From Hyphococcus sp. (lineage in GTDB: Bacteria; Pseudomonadota; Alphaproteobacteria; Caulobacterales; Parvularculaceae): a DNA stretch of 44,603 nt. Below are positions 1-8,300 of the stretch, piece after piece; position 1 is the stretch's first letter, and each line of letters opens with the position of its first letter. Below the pieces are notes generated by a model. The model did not search any database and was not told where the DNA came from. It saw only the letters and a list, made by a program, of their open reading frames with translations. Location: positions 1-44,603 of the forward strand of contig JAJFGF010000061.1 in assembly GCA_021776245.1 (NCBI GenBank), given 5' to 3'. The position numbers were made by a program, and so were the translations under genes.

Positions 1-104
1 TTTAAAACTCGACGATCATCTACCCGCGCCACGCCGCGTGGCTTATTCGGCAGCAAAGGCTGAATCACCGACCACTCAAAATCTGTCAAATCAAAACGCG
101 CCAT
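1..104 (-). CDS. IS5-family transposase, N-terminal fragment
   Basis: The ATG is at 104-102 and the frame stays open to the window edge (34 codons). It begins MARFDLTDFEWSVIQPLLP, followed by NKPRGVARVDDRRVL. This is the typical N-terminus of the DDE transposases of the IS5 family (IS427-like branch), whose 'LTDxEW..I.PLLP' helix and 'RVDDRRVLNGI' segment are recognisable. A GGAGG ribosome site lies just upstream of the ATG. The catalytic DDE residues lie outside the window, so whether the copy is intact cannot be judged. Confidence 0.85.
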   Translation of the reverse strand, partial: MARFDLTDFEWSVIQPLLPNKPRGVARVDDRRVL

Positions 105-180
105 TCTTTCCTCCATCTCTGAAGAAAATGAATCACTGTTCGATTTCAAAGAAAATCCCCTTTATGGGTATGTGACCTAG
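1..180 (-). mobile_element. IS5-family insertion sequence, left copy (5' end only, cut by window edge)
   Basis: The reverse complement of this stretch is identical, base for base as far as both are present, to the right end of the window from 44477 onward. It contains a leader of about 75 bases and the first 34 codons of a transposase. Identity stops at CTAG (177-180), beyond which the two flanks differ. CTAG is therefore either a target duplication, plausible for this family, or the outermost bases of the element. The element reads out of the window to the left. Confidence 0.85.
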
Positions 181-193
181 TGTTGCGGCGGCT

Positions 194-283
194 CTAGACA
201 AGCGACGCGACTGCGACGAAAACGCCGGTCAGGATCAGCATGCTGATGACGACGCCGATGGCCGATTCGATGAAATTGCTCAT
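194..283 (-). CDS. 29-residue single-helix membrane peptide (hypothetical)
   Basis: A very short reading frame starts at ATG 283-281 and ends at TAG 196-194. It has a good ribosome site (AGGAGAG) about five bases before the ATG. The peptide starts MSNFIESAIGVVISMLILTG and continues VFVAVASLV. An amphipathic start of six residues is followed by about 22 hydrophobic residues, so it should insert as one transmembrane helix. It is divergent from the SARP-type regulator at 434 and lies between that gene and the IS copy. No family is recognised. The strong Shine-Dalgarno and clean hydrophobic profile argue for a real gene, but the shortness keeps confidence moderate. Confidence 0.55.
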   Translation of the reverse strand: MSNFIESAIGVVISMLILTGVFVAVASLV

Positions 284-318
284 TTTTCTCTCCTGTTAAA
301 TGCTGTTTTTTCCTCGCG

Positions 319-337
319 CCAATTGTGCGATAATTGG
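319..337. promoter_or_regulatory. Dyad in the divergent region (candidate operator)
   Basis: CCAATT (319-324), seven bases, then AATTGG (332-337) form a perfect 6-bp inverted repeat. It lies between the 29-residue peptide gene and the SARP-type regulator, where both promoters must be. The spacer region includes GATAAT, which could be part of a -10 element. A regulatory role is inferred from position only. Confidence 0.35.
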
Positions 338-364
338 ATTGTTTCAGTCGGGCGTTGAGGAGAG

Positions 365-413
365 CGTTGAAGGCGCCGTCGAAACTGCACGCCTATCGTT
401 GAAGGCGCCGTCG
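365..413. repeat. Pair of 17-bp direct repeats, 32 bp apart (candidate SARP-binding site)
   Basis: CGTTGAAGGCGCCGTCG occurs at 365-381 and again, identically, at 397-413. The second copy ends 20 bases before the ATG of the SARP-type regulator. The 32-bp period is about three helical turns, so both copies face the same side of the helix. SARP family regulators are known to bind direct repeats spaced by whole helical turns. This makes the pair a plausible autoregulatory site, but binding is inferred. Confidence 0.5.
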
Positions 414-433
414 TAAAAACTCCGGGGCACGGC

Positions 434-2020
434 ATGGCGGGAACGGTTTTGGAAATTCGGTTGATTGGCGAACTTGCCGTTTTGCGGGACGGCAAGCCGG
501 TCGTCCTGCCGCAATCGAAAAAAACGCGGGCGCTGCTGGCGTATCTGATCCTCAATGGCGGACCGCAACGACGGGAGAAACTGTGTGAGCTTTTATGGCA
601 AGTCCCGGACGATCCGCGAGGATCGCTGCGCTGGTCGCTGAGCAAACTGCGCGGCATCGTCAATGTTGAGGGCGTCGAGCGGATTGACGCTGACCGTGAA
701 CGGGTTTCTTTTAATGATGAAGGCGTCGAAATCGATTTCGTGAATGTTCAGCATGCAGTCGCAAATGGATTGGCGGCTTGGGACCGCAAAGAGCTTGCCG
801 ATCTGGCGGACCGGTTTTGCGGCGCGCTGCTGGAGGGTCTCGAGCTCACCGGGCAGCCGGAATTTGAAACCTGGCGTCTGGCGCAACAGGAACGCGCGCG
901 ACAAGCGCATTGCGCAATACTCAAGTCACTGGTCGACAAGCTTGACGATGATCGCAGCGAAAGGGCGGACCGGCTCAATAAACTTGTTCAACTGGAGCCT
1001 TATGACTGCACGCTCCACTGCGAATTAATTACAGCGCTGGCGCAGTCGGGGCGGATGAAGGAGGCGGAACGTCAAAAGGCGATAAGCGCAACAATCCTCA
1101 AAGATATCGATGGCGTAAATCTCGACCAGCTCAAAGCGGCTTCACAGTCGAAACCGCAGCCATCAGCCGCCCGTTCATCGGCGCCGTTGCATCAGGAAAT
1201 CCGGTTTTGCAAAGCCGGTGACGGCGCTCAAATTGCTTACGCCAGCGTCGGCGAGGGGCCGCCTCTGGTGAAGACCGCAAACTGGCTCAATCATCTTGAA
1301 TTTGACTGGGAAAGCCCTGTCTGGCGACATATATTTCGAGCCTTTTCCGACAGCAGGCGGCTGATCCGATATGATTCGCGCGGTAACGGATTATCGGACT
1401 GGAACACCAAAGATTTTTCATTTGATAAAATGGTGGAAGATCTTGAAGTTGTGGTTGACGCTGCGGGCGTTGATCAGTTTGATCTTATCAGCATTTCGCA
1501 GGGTTGCGCCGTCGGCGTCGAATATGCCGTCCGCCACCCTGAAAAAGTCTCGAAACTCATTCTTTTTGGCGGCTATGCGCGGGGCTGGAATTGCCGCGGT
1601 TCGAAGATCGTACAGCAAACCGAAGCCTTGATCACGCTGATGAATGTCGGTTGGGGGCAGGATGATCCTGCATTCCGCCAGTTGTTTTCATCGCTCTTTA
1701 TGCCTGATGCGCCAATCGAGAATCACAACTGGTTTAATGAACTGCAGCGCATGACAACGACGCCTGAAAATGCATCCCGAATTTTGCGGGCCTGCGGCGA
1801 GGTTGATGTATTGAATCGGCTCGGGGAGGTGAAAGCGCCGACCCTTGTTATCCATTCCGTCGGCGATTTACGTGTGCCGTACAATGCTGGCCGCGAATTG
1901 GCTGGCGGCATTCCCGGCGCCCGTTTTGTGACGCTCAATACGCGCAATCACCTGTTGCCCGAAACGGATCCGGAATGGCCGCGCCTGTTAAGAGAAATCG
2001 AGGCTTTTTTATCTGAATAG
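434..2020 (+). CDS. SARP-type (winged helix + BTAD) regulator fused to an alpha/beta hydrolase
   Basis: The 528-residue protein has three parts. Residues 1-80 form an OmpR-like winged helix of the SARP/AfsR type (segments KKTRALLAYLIL and LRWSLSKLRGIV). Residues about 95-235 are a helical bacterial transcriptional activation domain. Residues about 255-527 are an alpha/beta hydrolase with Ser355 in the nucleophile elbow LISISQGCAVG, Asp478 in VGDLRVP and His506 in TRNHLLP. All three catalytic positions are present, so the hydrolase may be active or may act as a ligand sensor. The elbow has Ser where the usual first Gly stands. No membrane segment is seen, so it should be cytoplasmic. It is divergent from the 29-residue peptide gene, and the direct repeats at 365-413 lie just before its ATG. 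Regulation of itself or of the peptide gene is inferred. Domain calls are solid; targets and ligand are unknown. Confidence 0.85.
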   Translation: MAGTVLEIRLIGELAVLRDGKPVVLPQSKKTRALLAYLILNGGPQRREKLCELLWQVPDDPRGSLRWSLSKLRGIVNVEGVERIDADRERVSFNDEGVEIDFVNVQHAVANGLAAWDRKELADLADRFCGALLEGLELTGQPEFETWRLAQQERARQAHCAILKSLVDKLDDDRSERADRLNKLVQLEPYDCTLHCELITALAQSGRMKEAERQKAISATILKDIDGVNLDQLKAASQSKPQPSAARSSAPLHQEIRFCKAGDGAQIAYASVGEGPPLVKTANWLNHLEFDWESPVWRHIFRAFSDSRRLIRYDSRGNGLSDWNTKDFSFDKMVEDLEVVVDAAGVDQFDLISISQGCAVGVEYAVRHPEKVSKLILFGGYARGWNCRGSKIVQQTEALITLMNVGWGQDDPAFRQLFSSLFMPDAPIENHNWFNELQRMTTTPENASRILRACGEVDVLNRLGEVKAPTLVIHSVGDLRVPYNAGRELAGGIPGARFVTLNTRNHLLPETDPEWPRLLREIEAFLSE

Positions 2021-2095
2021 CGGCGCGACATTGTCTCGGCCCGCTTACGGACCGTTGCCCGCACCTTACCGCCTGCGCGCCGCGCCCGCCATCAA

Positions 2096-3157
2096 TCATA
2101 TCTCAAATCTGTCGAGGGCGGCGCTTGTATCATTGCCGCCGGCGCGGGCGGCGCCGCCGAGAACATAAATGATATTGTCGATGGCGACAGCGCCAAGGCC
2201 GTGGCGTTTGCGCGGCATCGGGGCGACGGCGCGCCATTGATCGGCGCCGGGGTCATATTCCCAGCTTTCCGCAAAAACCCCGCCGCCGCCGGGCGCGAAA
2301 AATTCGCCGCCAAAGACATAGATTTTGCCGCGGCTAACCGCTGCGGCAAGGCCGCCTTGCGCTTTGGGCATGGGGCGCCCCTGTTCCCAGCGATCGGACA
2401 GCGGGTCGTAAACTTCGACGACTGCGCTGTTGCCGTCGCTGACGGTGCGCCCGCCGATGACATAAAGCGCGTTATTGACAACGGCGCCGGCGGCGGAGTT
2501 ACGCGCCGTTGGCAGCGGCGCTGCGGAAAACCAGCGATTGGCGGCCGCATCGTAAACCCAATGCTCGTCCGTATCGATGTGATCGGACCAGTTCCGATTG
2601 GCGCTGCCCGACGGCGCGCGGCCGCCGGCGACATGAATAAAACCATTCAGCGATGCGCAAACCGTCTCGGCCTGAGGATGCGGCATGGGCCTCATCAGCG
2701 TCCAGGGCTGGTCTATGGCGCCCGTGCGCCAGCAATTTGCGCGCATTTGCCAGCCGCCGCCTGCGTTTCTCGCAAATCCGCCGACACCGTATAAATATCC
2801 GTTGTTATTGACCAGCGCCAGATGGTGGCGGGCGTCCGGAAGCGGCGCCCCATAGCGCCATCGATCATCACGCGGATCATAATAGGTGACAACGTCGGTG
2901 ACATTGTATTGGCCGTCGGCCGTTAAGCCGCCGGCATTGACGAGAATATTAAATGGCTTCGGCTTGAGGGCCGGCGCCGACGCTTTCCAAAATGGCGCCG
3001 GATAAATTTCCTGCACAGGAAACGGCATATCCGCAAGTGGCGTCCAGGTGCCCGGCGGCGTTTCCTCAGCGACAGCGACAGGGCTGGCGCCGCAGACTGT
3101 CGTAGCAGCGAAGGCGCTGCTTCCTAATATGACGGCGCGGCGATTAAATCTCTTCAT
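2096..3157 (-). CDS. Exported kelch-repeat beta-propeller protein
   Basis: The start chosen is ATG 3157-3155 (MKRFNRRAVILGSS), preceded by GGGGAAG at good spacing. A start six codons upstream has no such site. The N-terminus is a signal sequence with an NRRAVIL segment that resembles a twin-arginine motif and an Ala-rich end near residue 30. The rest has about six kelch blades, each with a Tyr-Asp-Pro...Trp stretch followed by 'LYGVGG', 'HVAGG', 'YVIGG', 'YVFGG' or 'YVLGG'. A six-bladed beta-propeller in the periplasm or outside the cell is expected. Kelch propellers can be binding modules or sugar-processing enzymes and the substrate cannot be read here. It lies 30 bases downstream of sodC on the same strand, probably one transcript. 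It converges with the SARP gene across 75 bases without a clear terminator. Confidence 0.8.
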   Translation of the reverse strand: MKRFNRRAVILGSSAFAATTVCGASPVAVAEETPPGTWTPLADMPFPVQEIYPAPFWKASAPALKPKPFNILVNAGGLTADGQYNVTDVVTYYDPRDDRWRYGAPLPDARHHLALVNNNGYLYGVGGFARNAGGGWQMRANCWRTGAIDQPWTLMRPMPHPQAETVCASLNGFIHVAGGRAPSGSANRNWSDHIDTDEHWVYDAAANRWFSAAPLPTARNSAAGAVVNNALYVIGGRTVSDGNSAVVEVYDPLSDRWEQGRPMPKAQGGLAAAVSRGKIYVFGGEFFAPGGGGVFAESWEYDPGADQWRAVAPMPRKRHGLGAVAIDNIIYVLGGAARAGGNDTSAALDRFEI

Positions 3158-3187
3158 GACACTTCCCCAAAACACACTTTATGCAAC

Positions 3188-3817
3188 TTACGACGATCCC
3201 GTGCCGGCAATTGCAGCGCATGCGACGCGCGGCCCGGCGCCGCCAATTGGCTGTGTTTCGTGATCATCCGCATTTGCATGAACGACAATGGCAAAGCCGT
3301 CTTCATCCATCAGCGGGTAGGGGCCGGCGGCGGCGGCGGCTTCTTCGCTGGCATAAAGCGCAACTGCGCTGTTAAAAATTTCGGCTGTCGCACGGCCATC
3401 GGCGTTAGCATAGATATTTGGAAGGTCAGCGCGCTCGGGTCCATTTGGATTTAACAGCCCATGATCGCGATTTTCGGGATCCACATGCCCGCCCGATGCT
3501 TTAAAGCCGTCACCGCCATCGCTGCAATCGCCAACATTGTGCAAATGAATGCCGTGCCAGCCTTGGGTCAGGCCCTTCAAATCAACACGCATCAAGACGC
3601 CCGCGCCGGGGGCGTTGGTCAATACAACATAGCCTGTGTCCGATCCATCCGGGGCGACAAATCCCGCCGCCGCGTCAGCCCAGGCGGCCGGGGCCAGGGG
3701 TTCGAGCATCGGTTCGGCGGCGCCACGCGATCCGGCGTCTTCAGCGTCTTTCCCGCAAGCCGTGAGAAAGCTTAGGGAAATCCCAGATATTACAAGCAGT
3801 TTTGCGGCAGAGGTCAC
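3188..3817 (-). CDS. sodC: Cu/Zn superoxide dismutase, lipoprotein
   Basis: This enzyme converts superoxide to oxygen and hydrogen peroxide in the cell envelope. It starts at GTG 3817-3815 with GGGGA upstream. The N-terminus is a lipoprotein signal with lipobox SFLTAC (Cys21), followed by an acidic and Ala/Pro-rich linker to about residue 45. The catalytic domain shows the metal-ligand set: the paired His in GIHLHNVGDCSD, two more in ASGGHVDP and NRDHG, and the last in IVVHANADDH. The conserved disulfide cysteines are in GDCSD and RVACAAI. The length (209 residues) is normal with a linker. It is probably cotranscribed with the kelch gene downstream. The divergent neighbour across 150 bases is gyrA. 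Family assignment is secure; anchoring to the outer membrane is inferred, as no Asp follows the lipobox Cys (the next residue is Gly). Confidence 0.93.
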   Translation of the reverse strand: MTSAAKLLVISGISLSFLTACGKDAEDAGSRGAAEPMLEPLAPAAWADAAAGFVAPDGSDTGYVVLTNAPGAGVLMRVDLKGLTQGWHGIHLHNVGDCSDGGDGFKASGGHVDPENRDHGLLNPNGPERADLPNIYANADGRATAEIFNSAVALYASEEAAAAAGPYPLMDEDGFAIVVHANADDHETQPIGGAGPRVACAAIAGTGSS

Positions 3818-3967
3818 AGTTTTCCCCAGGTTGTTTTCGACGATGATCCTAGCCTAACTGGAACGGCGAATAAACTGACGCGAAAACGGCCCAAATGCTT
3901 GGCTTTGCGGGGGTCGAATGCTAAGCGGAGCTTTACTTTTTTCACTTGATTCCAAAGGGTTTCCCGC

Positions 3968-6706
3968 GTGGCGGACGACAATAACGAACATGACGGAAAC
4001 GGCGGCGCAGCGCCGTCTCAGGACCCCAGCATTTCCTCAATTTCCATCGAAGACGAAATGCGCCGGTCTTATTTAGATTATGCCATGAGTGTGATCGTCA
4101 GCCGCGCGATTCCCGATGCGCGCGATGGTCTGAAACCGGTTCACCGGCGTGTCCTGTGGTCAATGCTCGAAAATGGCAATCACTGGAATAAGCAATACAG
4201 AAAATCGGCCCGCGTCGTCGGTGATGTGATCGGTAAATACCACCCTCATGGCGATCAGTCGGTCTATGACGCATTGGTCCGCATGGCGCAGGATTTTTCC
4301 ATGCGCCTGCCGCTGCTCGACGGTCAGGGTAATTTCGGGTCGATCGACGGCGATCCCCCTGCTGCTTACCGTTATACGGAAGTTCGGATGCAGAAGGTTG
4401 CGCACTCGCTGCTCGAAGATGTTGAAAAAGCAACGGTCGATTTCCAGCCGAATTATGATGGCTCCGAACACGAACCAATGGTGTTGCCGGCGCGCTACCC
4501 AAATCTTCTGGTGAATGGGGCCGGCGGCATCGCCGTTGGCATGGCGACGAATATCCCGCCGCATAATCTCGGCGAAATCGTCGATGCGACGGTCGCTATG
4601 ATCGACAACGCAGAGATCACCGATGAGGAGCTGATACGCATTGTGCCCGGCCCTGATTATCCGACCGGCGGGATTATTCTCGGACGCGCCGGCGCAAAGG
4701 CGGCATTGCTATTGGGGCGCGGATCGGTTGTCACGCGCGGCCGCGCGACGATTGAAGAAGTGCGCAAGGATCGCTACGCGATCATCATCACCGAAATTCC
4801 TTTTCAGGTGAATAAGTCATTGATGATCGAACGCATCGCGGGATTGGTGCGTGAAAAGAAAATCGAAGGCATTGCGGATATTCGCGACGAGTCAAATCGT
4901 CACGGCATTCGCGTCGTGATCGAGTTGTGCCGCGATGCGGCAGGCGATGTGGTGTTGAACCAACTCTATCGCCATTCGCAGTTACAGCAAAGTTTTGGCG
5001 TTAATCTGCTCGCGCTCAATGGCGGCCAGCCGCAACAGATGAGCCTGCGTGACGTACTCAGCGCATTTATCGAGTTTCGCGAGGAAGTCGTTACGCGGCG
5101 CACCAAATTTGAGCTCAATAAAGCGCGCGACCGGGCGCATATATTGGTTGGTCTTGCGATTGCGGTTGCAAATATTGACGAGATCGTTGCGCTCATTCGC
5201 AAGTCGCCCGATCCAGCCACGGCGAAAGCGCAGTTGATGGAGCGCGACTGGCCGGCGAAAGATCTGGCCCCGCTTGTCGCGCTTGTTGCCGATCCGCGTC
5301 ACATGATGACCGATGGCAATACGCTCAAGCTTTCCGAGGAACAGGCAAAAGCCATTCTCGATTTGCGTTTGCAGCGCCTGACAGCACTCGGGCGCGATGA
5401 GATCGGCGGTGAGTTAAAAGGCCTGGCCGACAAAATCGCCGATTATCTCGACATCTTACGCCGCCGCGATCGCGTCATGACGATCATCAAGGATGAGCTT
5501 GCTGCGGTCAAAGACGAATTTGCGACGCCGCGGCGAACCGAGATTGCGGAAGCCGAGGGCGAAGTCGAAGATGAAGATTTGATCGCCCAGGAAGATATGG
5601 TCGTCACGGTGACCCATTCCGGCTACGTCAAACGAACAGCGCTGTCGGTCTATCGTGCGCAAAAACGCGGCGGCAAAGGCCGCGCCGGCATGAAGTTCAA
5701 GGATGAAGACTTTGTTTCCCAGCTTTTCGTCGGCAATACGCATACGCCGCTCCTTGTCTTTACCTCGACAGGCATGGCCTACAAGCTGAAATTGTGGCGT
5801 TTGCCGGAAGGCGCGCCGCATTCCCGCGGCAAGGCGTTTGTAAACATATTGCCGCTCGCCCAGGATGAACGCGTAACAAACATATTGCCGCTGCCTGAAG
5901 ATGAAGAAGCTTGGGGACAATTGCATGTGATGTTTGCGACGAAATCCGGCAATGTGCGCCGCAACAAGCTCTCCGATTTTCAGCGCGTTAATCGCAACGG
6001 CAAGATCGCCATGAAACTTGAAGAAGGCGACAACATTGTCGGCGTCGATATTTGCCGCGAGGATGAAGACGTTATGCTGACGACGGCGGCGGGCATGTGT
6101 ATCCGCTTTCCTGTCGATACTGTACGCGTGTTTGCGGGACGAACATCGACGGGTGTGCGCGGGATTAAGTTAGATAAGAGCAACCATGTGATCTCGATGG
6201 CGGTCCTGCATCACGTCAATACGGTTACCGAAGAAGCGCGGGCCTATCTTAAACACGCCGCCGCGATGCGTCGCGCGGCGGGCGAGGCGGATGTCGAAGA
6301 TCCAGAAGAGTCCGATGCGCCTGATATTGCGATCAGCCCGCAACGCCTTGCAGAACTTGGCGCGGCGGAGCAATTCGTCCTCACAGTAACTGAAAATGGT
6401 TACGGAAAACGCACATCGTCCTATGAATACCGGACTTCCGGTCGTGGCGGTAAAGGCATTATCGCGATCCAGACAACAGAGCGAAACGGTCCTGTGGTTG
6501 CTTCGTTTCCAATTGAGGAAACCGATCAGATCATGCTTGTTACCGATGGCGGGCAATTGATCAGGACGCCGGTCAACGACATTCGTGTCGCCGGACGAAA
6601 CACGCAAGGCGTAACAATTTTCCGCACCCGTCCAGGCGAACGTGTTGTCTCTGTCGGCCGCGTTGAAGACGTGGAGGATGATGAAGAGGCCTCTGGCGAA
6701 GAATGA
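3968..6706 (+). CDS. gyrA: DNA gyrase subunit A
   Basis: GyrA is the DNA breakage-reunion subunit of gyrase, which introduces negative supercoils with GyrB and ATP. The start is GTG 3968, with AAAGGG eight bases upstream. The catalytic tyrosine is Tyr136 in [10 protein letters not shown] (Tyr122 in E. coli). The C-terminal beta-pinwheel carries the GyrA box as [10 protein letters not shown], which separates it from ParC. The length is 912 residues. The extra length comes from an acidic insertion in the C-terminal domain around 760-790 and an acidic tail, both common in alphaproteobacteria. In the quinolone pocket ([17 protein letters not shown]), the position of E. coli Ser83 is Gln97, while Asp87 is kept as Asp101. 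It is the first gene of a run in which the next two genes overlap by ATGA. Confidence 0.98.
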   Translation: MADDNNEHDGNGGAAPSQDPSISSISIEDEMRRSYLDYAMSVIVSRAIPDARDGLKPVHRRVLWSMLENGNHWNKQYRKSARVVGDVIGKYHPHGDQSVYDALVRMAQDFSMRLPLLDGQGNFGSIDGDPPAAYRYTEVRMQKVAHSLLEDVEKATVDFQPNYDGSEHEPMVLPARYPNLLVNGAGGIAVGMATNIPPHNLGEIVDATVAMIDNAEITDEELIRIVPGPDYPTGGIILGRAGAKAALLLGRGSVVTRGRATIEEVRKDRYAIIITEIPFQVNKSLMIERIAGLVREKKIEGIADIRDESNRHGIRVVIELCRDAAGDVVLNQLYRHSQLQQSFGVNLLALNGGQPQQMSLRDVLSAFIEFREEVVTRRTKFELNKARDRAHILVGLAIAVANIDEIVALIRKSPDPATAKAQLMERDWPAKDLAPLVALVADPRHMMTDGNTLKLSEEQAKAILDLRLQRLTALGRDEIGGELKGLADKIADYLDILRRRDRVMTIIKDELAAVKDEFATPRRTEIAEAEGEVEDEDLIAQEDMVVTVTHSGYVKRTALSVYRAQKRGGKGRAGMKFKDEDFVSQLFVGNTHTPLLVFTSTGMAYKLKLWRLPEGAPHSRGKAFVNILPLAQDERVTNILPLPEDEEAWGQLHVMFATKSGNVRRNKLSDFQRVNRNGKIAMKLEEGDNIVGVDICREDEDVMLTTAAGMCIRFPVDTVRVFAGRTSTGVRGIKLDKSNHVISMAVLHHVNTVTEEARAYLKHAAAMRRAAGEADVEDPEESDAPDIAISPQRLAELGAAEQFVLTVTENGYGKRTSSYEYRTSGRGGKGIIAIQTTERNGPVVASFPIEETDQIMLVTDGGQLIRTPVNDIRVAGRNTQGVTIFRTRPGERVVSVGRVEDVEDDEEASGEE

Positions 6707-7482
6707 AAAGCCTCAAGCACTTCGGAATTCTTGCTCACAGCGCGGAAGGCGCTTCACTTTGTTTTTTGTCGTTTTGTCGCCAAGGGTTTGCGCAAATGGG
6801 CGCCCATATGCATCCCGATGTAACGCTTGACTGCATAGCGTTGGGACACAGCATGGAGGCGTGGGAAACCAGCAACTATGCGCCAATCCGGGATACGCAT
6901 GCGGCGTCAATCGATCGACTGGCGCGGGCCGGCGCTGAGTTCTTCGCGTGTCCCGACAATACAAGCCATATTGCGATGGAATGTCCCGGCCCCGAATTCG
7001 CACTACCGGGCCTCAACATCGCCGATATCGTGGCCGAACAAGCGGCCCACAGAAAAATGCGGCGTGTGGGCGTTCTCGGCACGCGGTTTACCATGGAAGG
7101 ACCGGCTTACCGTCGCGCCTTTGACGCTCATGGGCTGGGCATGGAAATTCCGGACGAGGATGAGCGCGAAGAGATTAACCGGATTATCTTCGATGAACTC
7201 GTAGAGGGCAAATTTACGGATGAATCGAGAGCGCGTTTTGTTACGATTATTGAGGGACTGGGGGTGCGCGGATGTGACGGCGTTGCGCTCGTTTGCACCG
7301 AGATACCTTTATTGATAACACCCGACATATCGCCGCTTCCAGTCCTGGATTCCACCGGATTGCTGGCAAAAGCGGCATTTGAGGTTTCTACCGGCGCAAG
7401 GCCAATGCCCTTATGGCGCGGCGGGCCAATTGAATCAGTCGATATTTCGGCGCCTTTCAAAAGAGAGGGCGGCAGGGGATGA
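6703..7482 (+). CDS. Aspartate/glutamate racemase family protein
   Basis: This is a 259-residue two-domain protein of the Asp/Glu/hydantoin racemase superfamily, whose members use two cysteines as acid-base pair to invert an alpha-carbon without cofactor. Both are present: Cys83 in [10 protein letters not shown] and Cys198 in [10 protein letters not shown]. The N-terminus [10 protein letters not shown] and the middle [17 protein letters not shown] match the YgeA-like amino-acid racemases rather than MurI. Its ATG overlaps the gyrA stop as ATGA, and its stop overlaps coaD in the same way, so translation is coupled to both. The substrate is not readable. A D-amino-acid role in wall or signalling is inference only. 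Confidence 0.85.
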   Translation: MKSLKHFGILAHSAEGASLCFLSFCRQGFAQMGAHMHPDVTLDCIALGHSMEAWETSNYAPIRDTHAASIDRLARAGAEFFACPDNTSHIAMECPGPEFALPGLNIADIVAEQAAHRKMRRVGVLGTRFTMEGPAYRRAFDAHGLGMEIPDEDEREEINRIIFDELVEGKFTDESRARFVTIIEGLGVRGCDGVALVCTEIPLLITPDISPLPVLDSTGLLAKAAFEVSTGARPMPLWRGGPIESVDISAPFKREGGRG

Positions 7483-7982
7483 CTAAACTGATCGGGCTTT
7501 ATCCCGGAACTTTCGACCCTTTAACCATGGGGCATGTGGATATTGTCGAACGGGCGGTAAAGCTGGTCGATGAATTGGTTATTGGTGTTGCGATTAATCG
7601 CGACAAAGGACCGCTCTTTACTCTTGAGGAGCGCGTCACGATGGTCGAACAGGAGATGGCGCGGATATCCAAGGCCAGCGGCGTACCCATTAAAGTGGCC
7701 CCATTCGAAATCTTGCTGATGCAGTTTGCTGAGGAGATTGAGGCAAATATCATCATTCGCGGCCTGCGCGCGGTTTCCGATTTCGAATATGAATATCAAA
7801 TGGTTGGTATGAACCAGGCGCTGAATGACGATATTGAGACAGTCTTTTTGATGGCGGACGCGCGTTATCAATCCATTGCGTCGCGCCTCGTTAAGGAAAT
7901 TGCGCGGCTTGGCGGCGGCATCGATTCTTTTGTACCTTCGCATGTGGCCATGCAGTTGAAGGCAAAATTCGCGAGACAGTAA
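7479..7982 (+). CDS. coaD: Phosphopantetheine adenylyltransferase
   Basis: CoaD joins 4'-phosphopantetheine and ATP to give dephospho-CoA, the fourth step of CoA synthesis from pantothenate. The 167-residue length is normal. The nucleotidyltransferase signature is clear at the N-terminus (GLYPGTFDPLTMGHVDIVER, with the TxGH motif). IIRGLRAVSDFEYEYQMVG and the late SSR-like segment (RYQSIASRLVKEIARLGG) are also typical. It overlaps the racemase gene by four bases. The panB and panC genes of the same pathway lie in this window at 36859-38551. It is cytoplasmic and usually a hexamer. Confidence 0.97.
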   Translation: MTKLIGLYPGTFDPLTMGHVDIVERAVKLVDELVIGVAINRDKGPLFTLEERVTMVEQEMARISKASGVPIKVAPFEILLMQFAEEIEANIIIRGLRAVSDFEYEYQMVGMNQALNDDIETVFLMADARYQSIASRLVKEIARLGGGIDSFVPSHVAMQLKAKFARQ

Positions 7983-8053
7983 ATTCACAAAGTGACGCGG
8001 CTATGCTTGAACATTGTTGCGTCTGTGTAGCCGAGCCTGAAAGGAAGTATGAA

Positions 8054-8285
8054 ATGGCGGAGTTTAAAGGCGAATGCTTGTGCGGCGCGCAGCTCTTCAC
8101 GAAAACCGCTAATAATCCAGACGGGATTGCTGTTGTCGCGGCAAGCCTTGATAATCCGGACATATTTTCGCCTCAGGTTTCTGTCTATGCGTCTAACGCG
8201 ACGCCTTGGGATCCGCCCCGCGACGCCTTGGGATCCGCCCAAAGAGGGCATTCCACAATTTGAAAAAATGCCGCCTCGCGGTTAA
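8054..8285 (+). pseudogene. Broken GFA/CENP-V-type zinc protein gene
   Basis: A good ribosome site (AAGGAAG, 8041-8047) precedes ATG 8054. The first codons give MAEFKGECLCGA, the N-terminal CxC zinc motif of the GFA (glutathione-dependent formaldehyde-activating) fold. After only a few more codons the frame passes into what looks like the family's C-terminus (VVAASLDNPDIFSPQ, then NATPWDPP). The central part with the remaining zinc cysteines is absent, an apparent in-frame loss of roughly 60-80 codons. A perfect 22-bp tandem duplication (8197-8240) then shifts the frame. The correct ending, KEGIPQFEKMPPRG and TAA at 8283-8285, is intact in the shifted frame. Two separate lesions make a functional product very unlikely. 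It lies between coaD and the cyclophilin genes and may be transcribed with them. Confidence 0.75.
8197..8240. repeat. Perfect 22-bp tandem duplication causing a frameshift
   Basis: The 22-bp unit at 8197-8218 (starts CGCGACGCC, ends GATCCGCCC) is repeated exactly at 8219-8240. As 22 is not a multiple of three, the second copy moves the GFA-type reading frame by one base. Removing one copy restores WDPPKEGIPQFEKM to the same frame as the N-terminus. Confidence 0.95.
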
Positions 8286-8300
8286 CGGAGTTTAATCAGT

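Noticed and set aside
2201-2794. 197-codon plus-strand frame opposite the kelch gene
   Set aside because: Low-complexity Ala/Arg/Gly composition and no ribosome site; shadow of the kelch coding strand.
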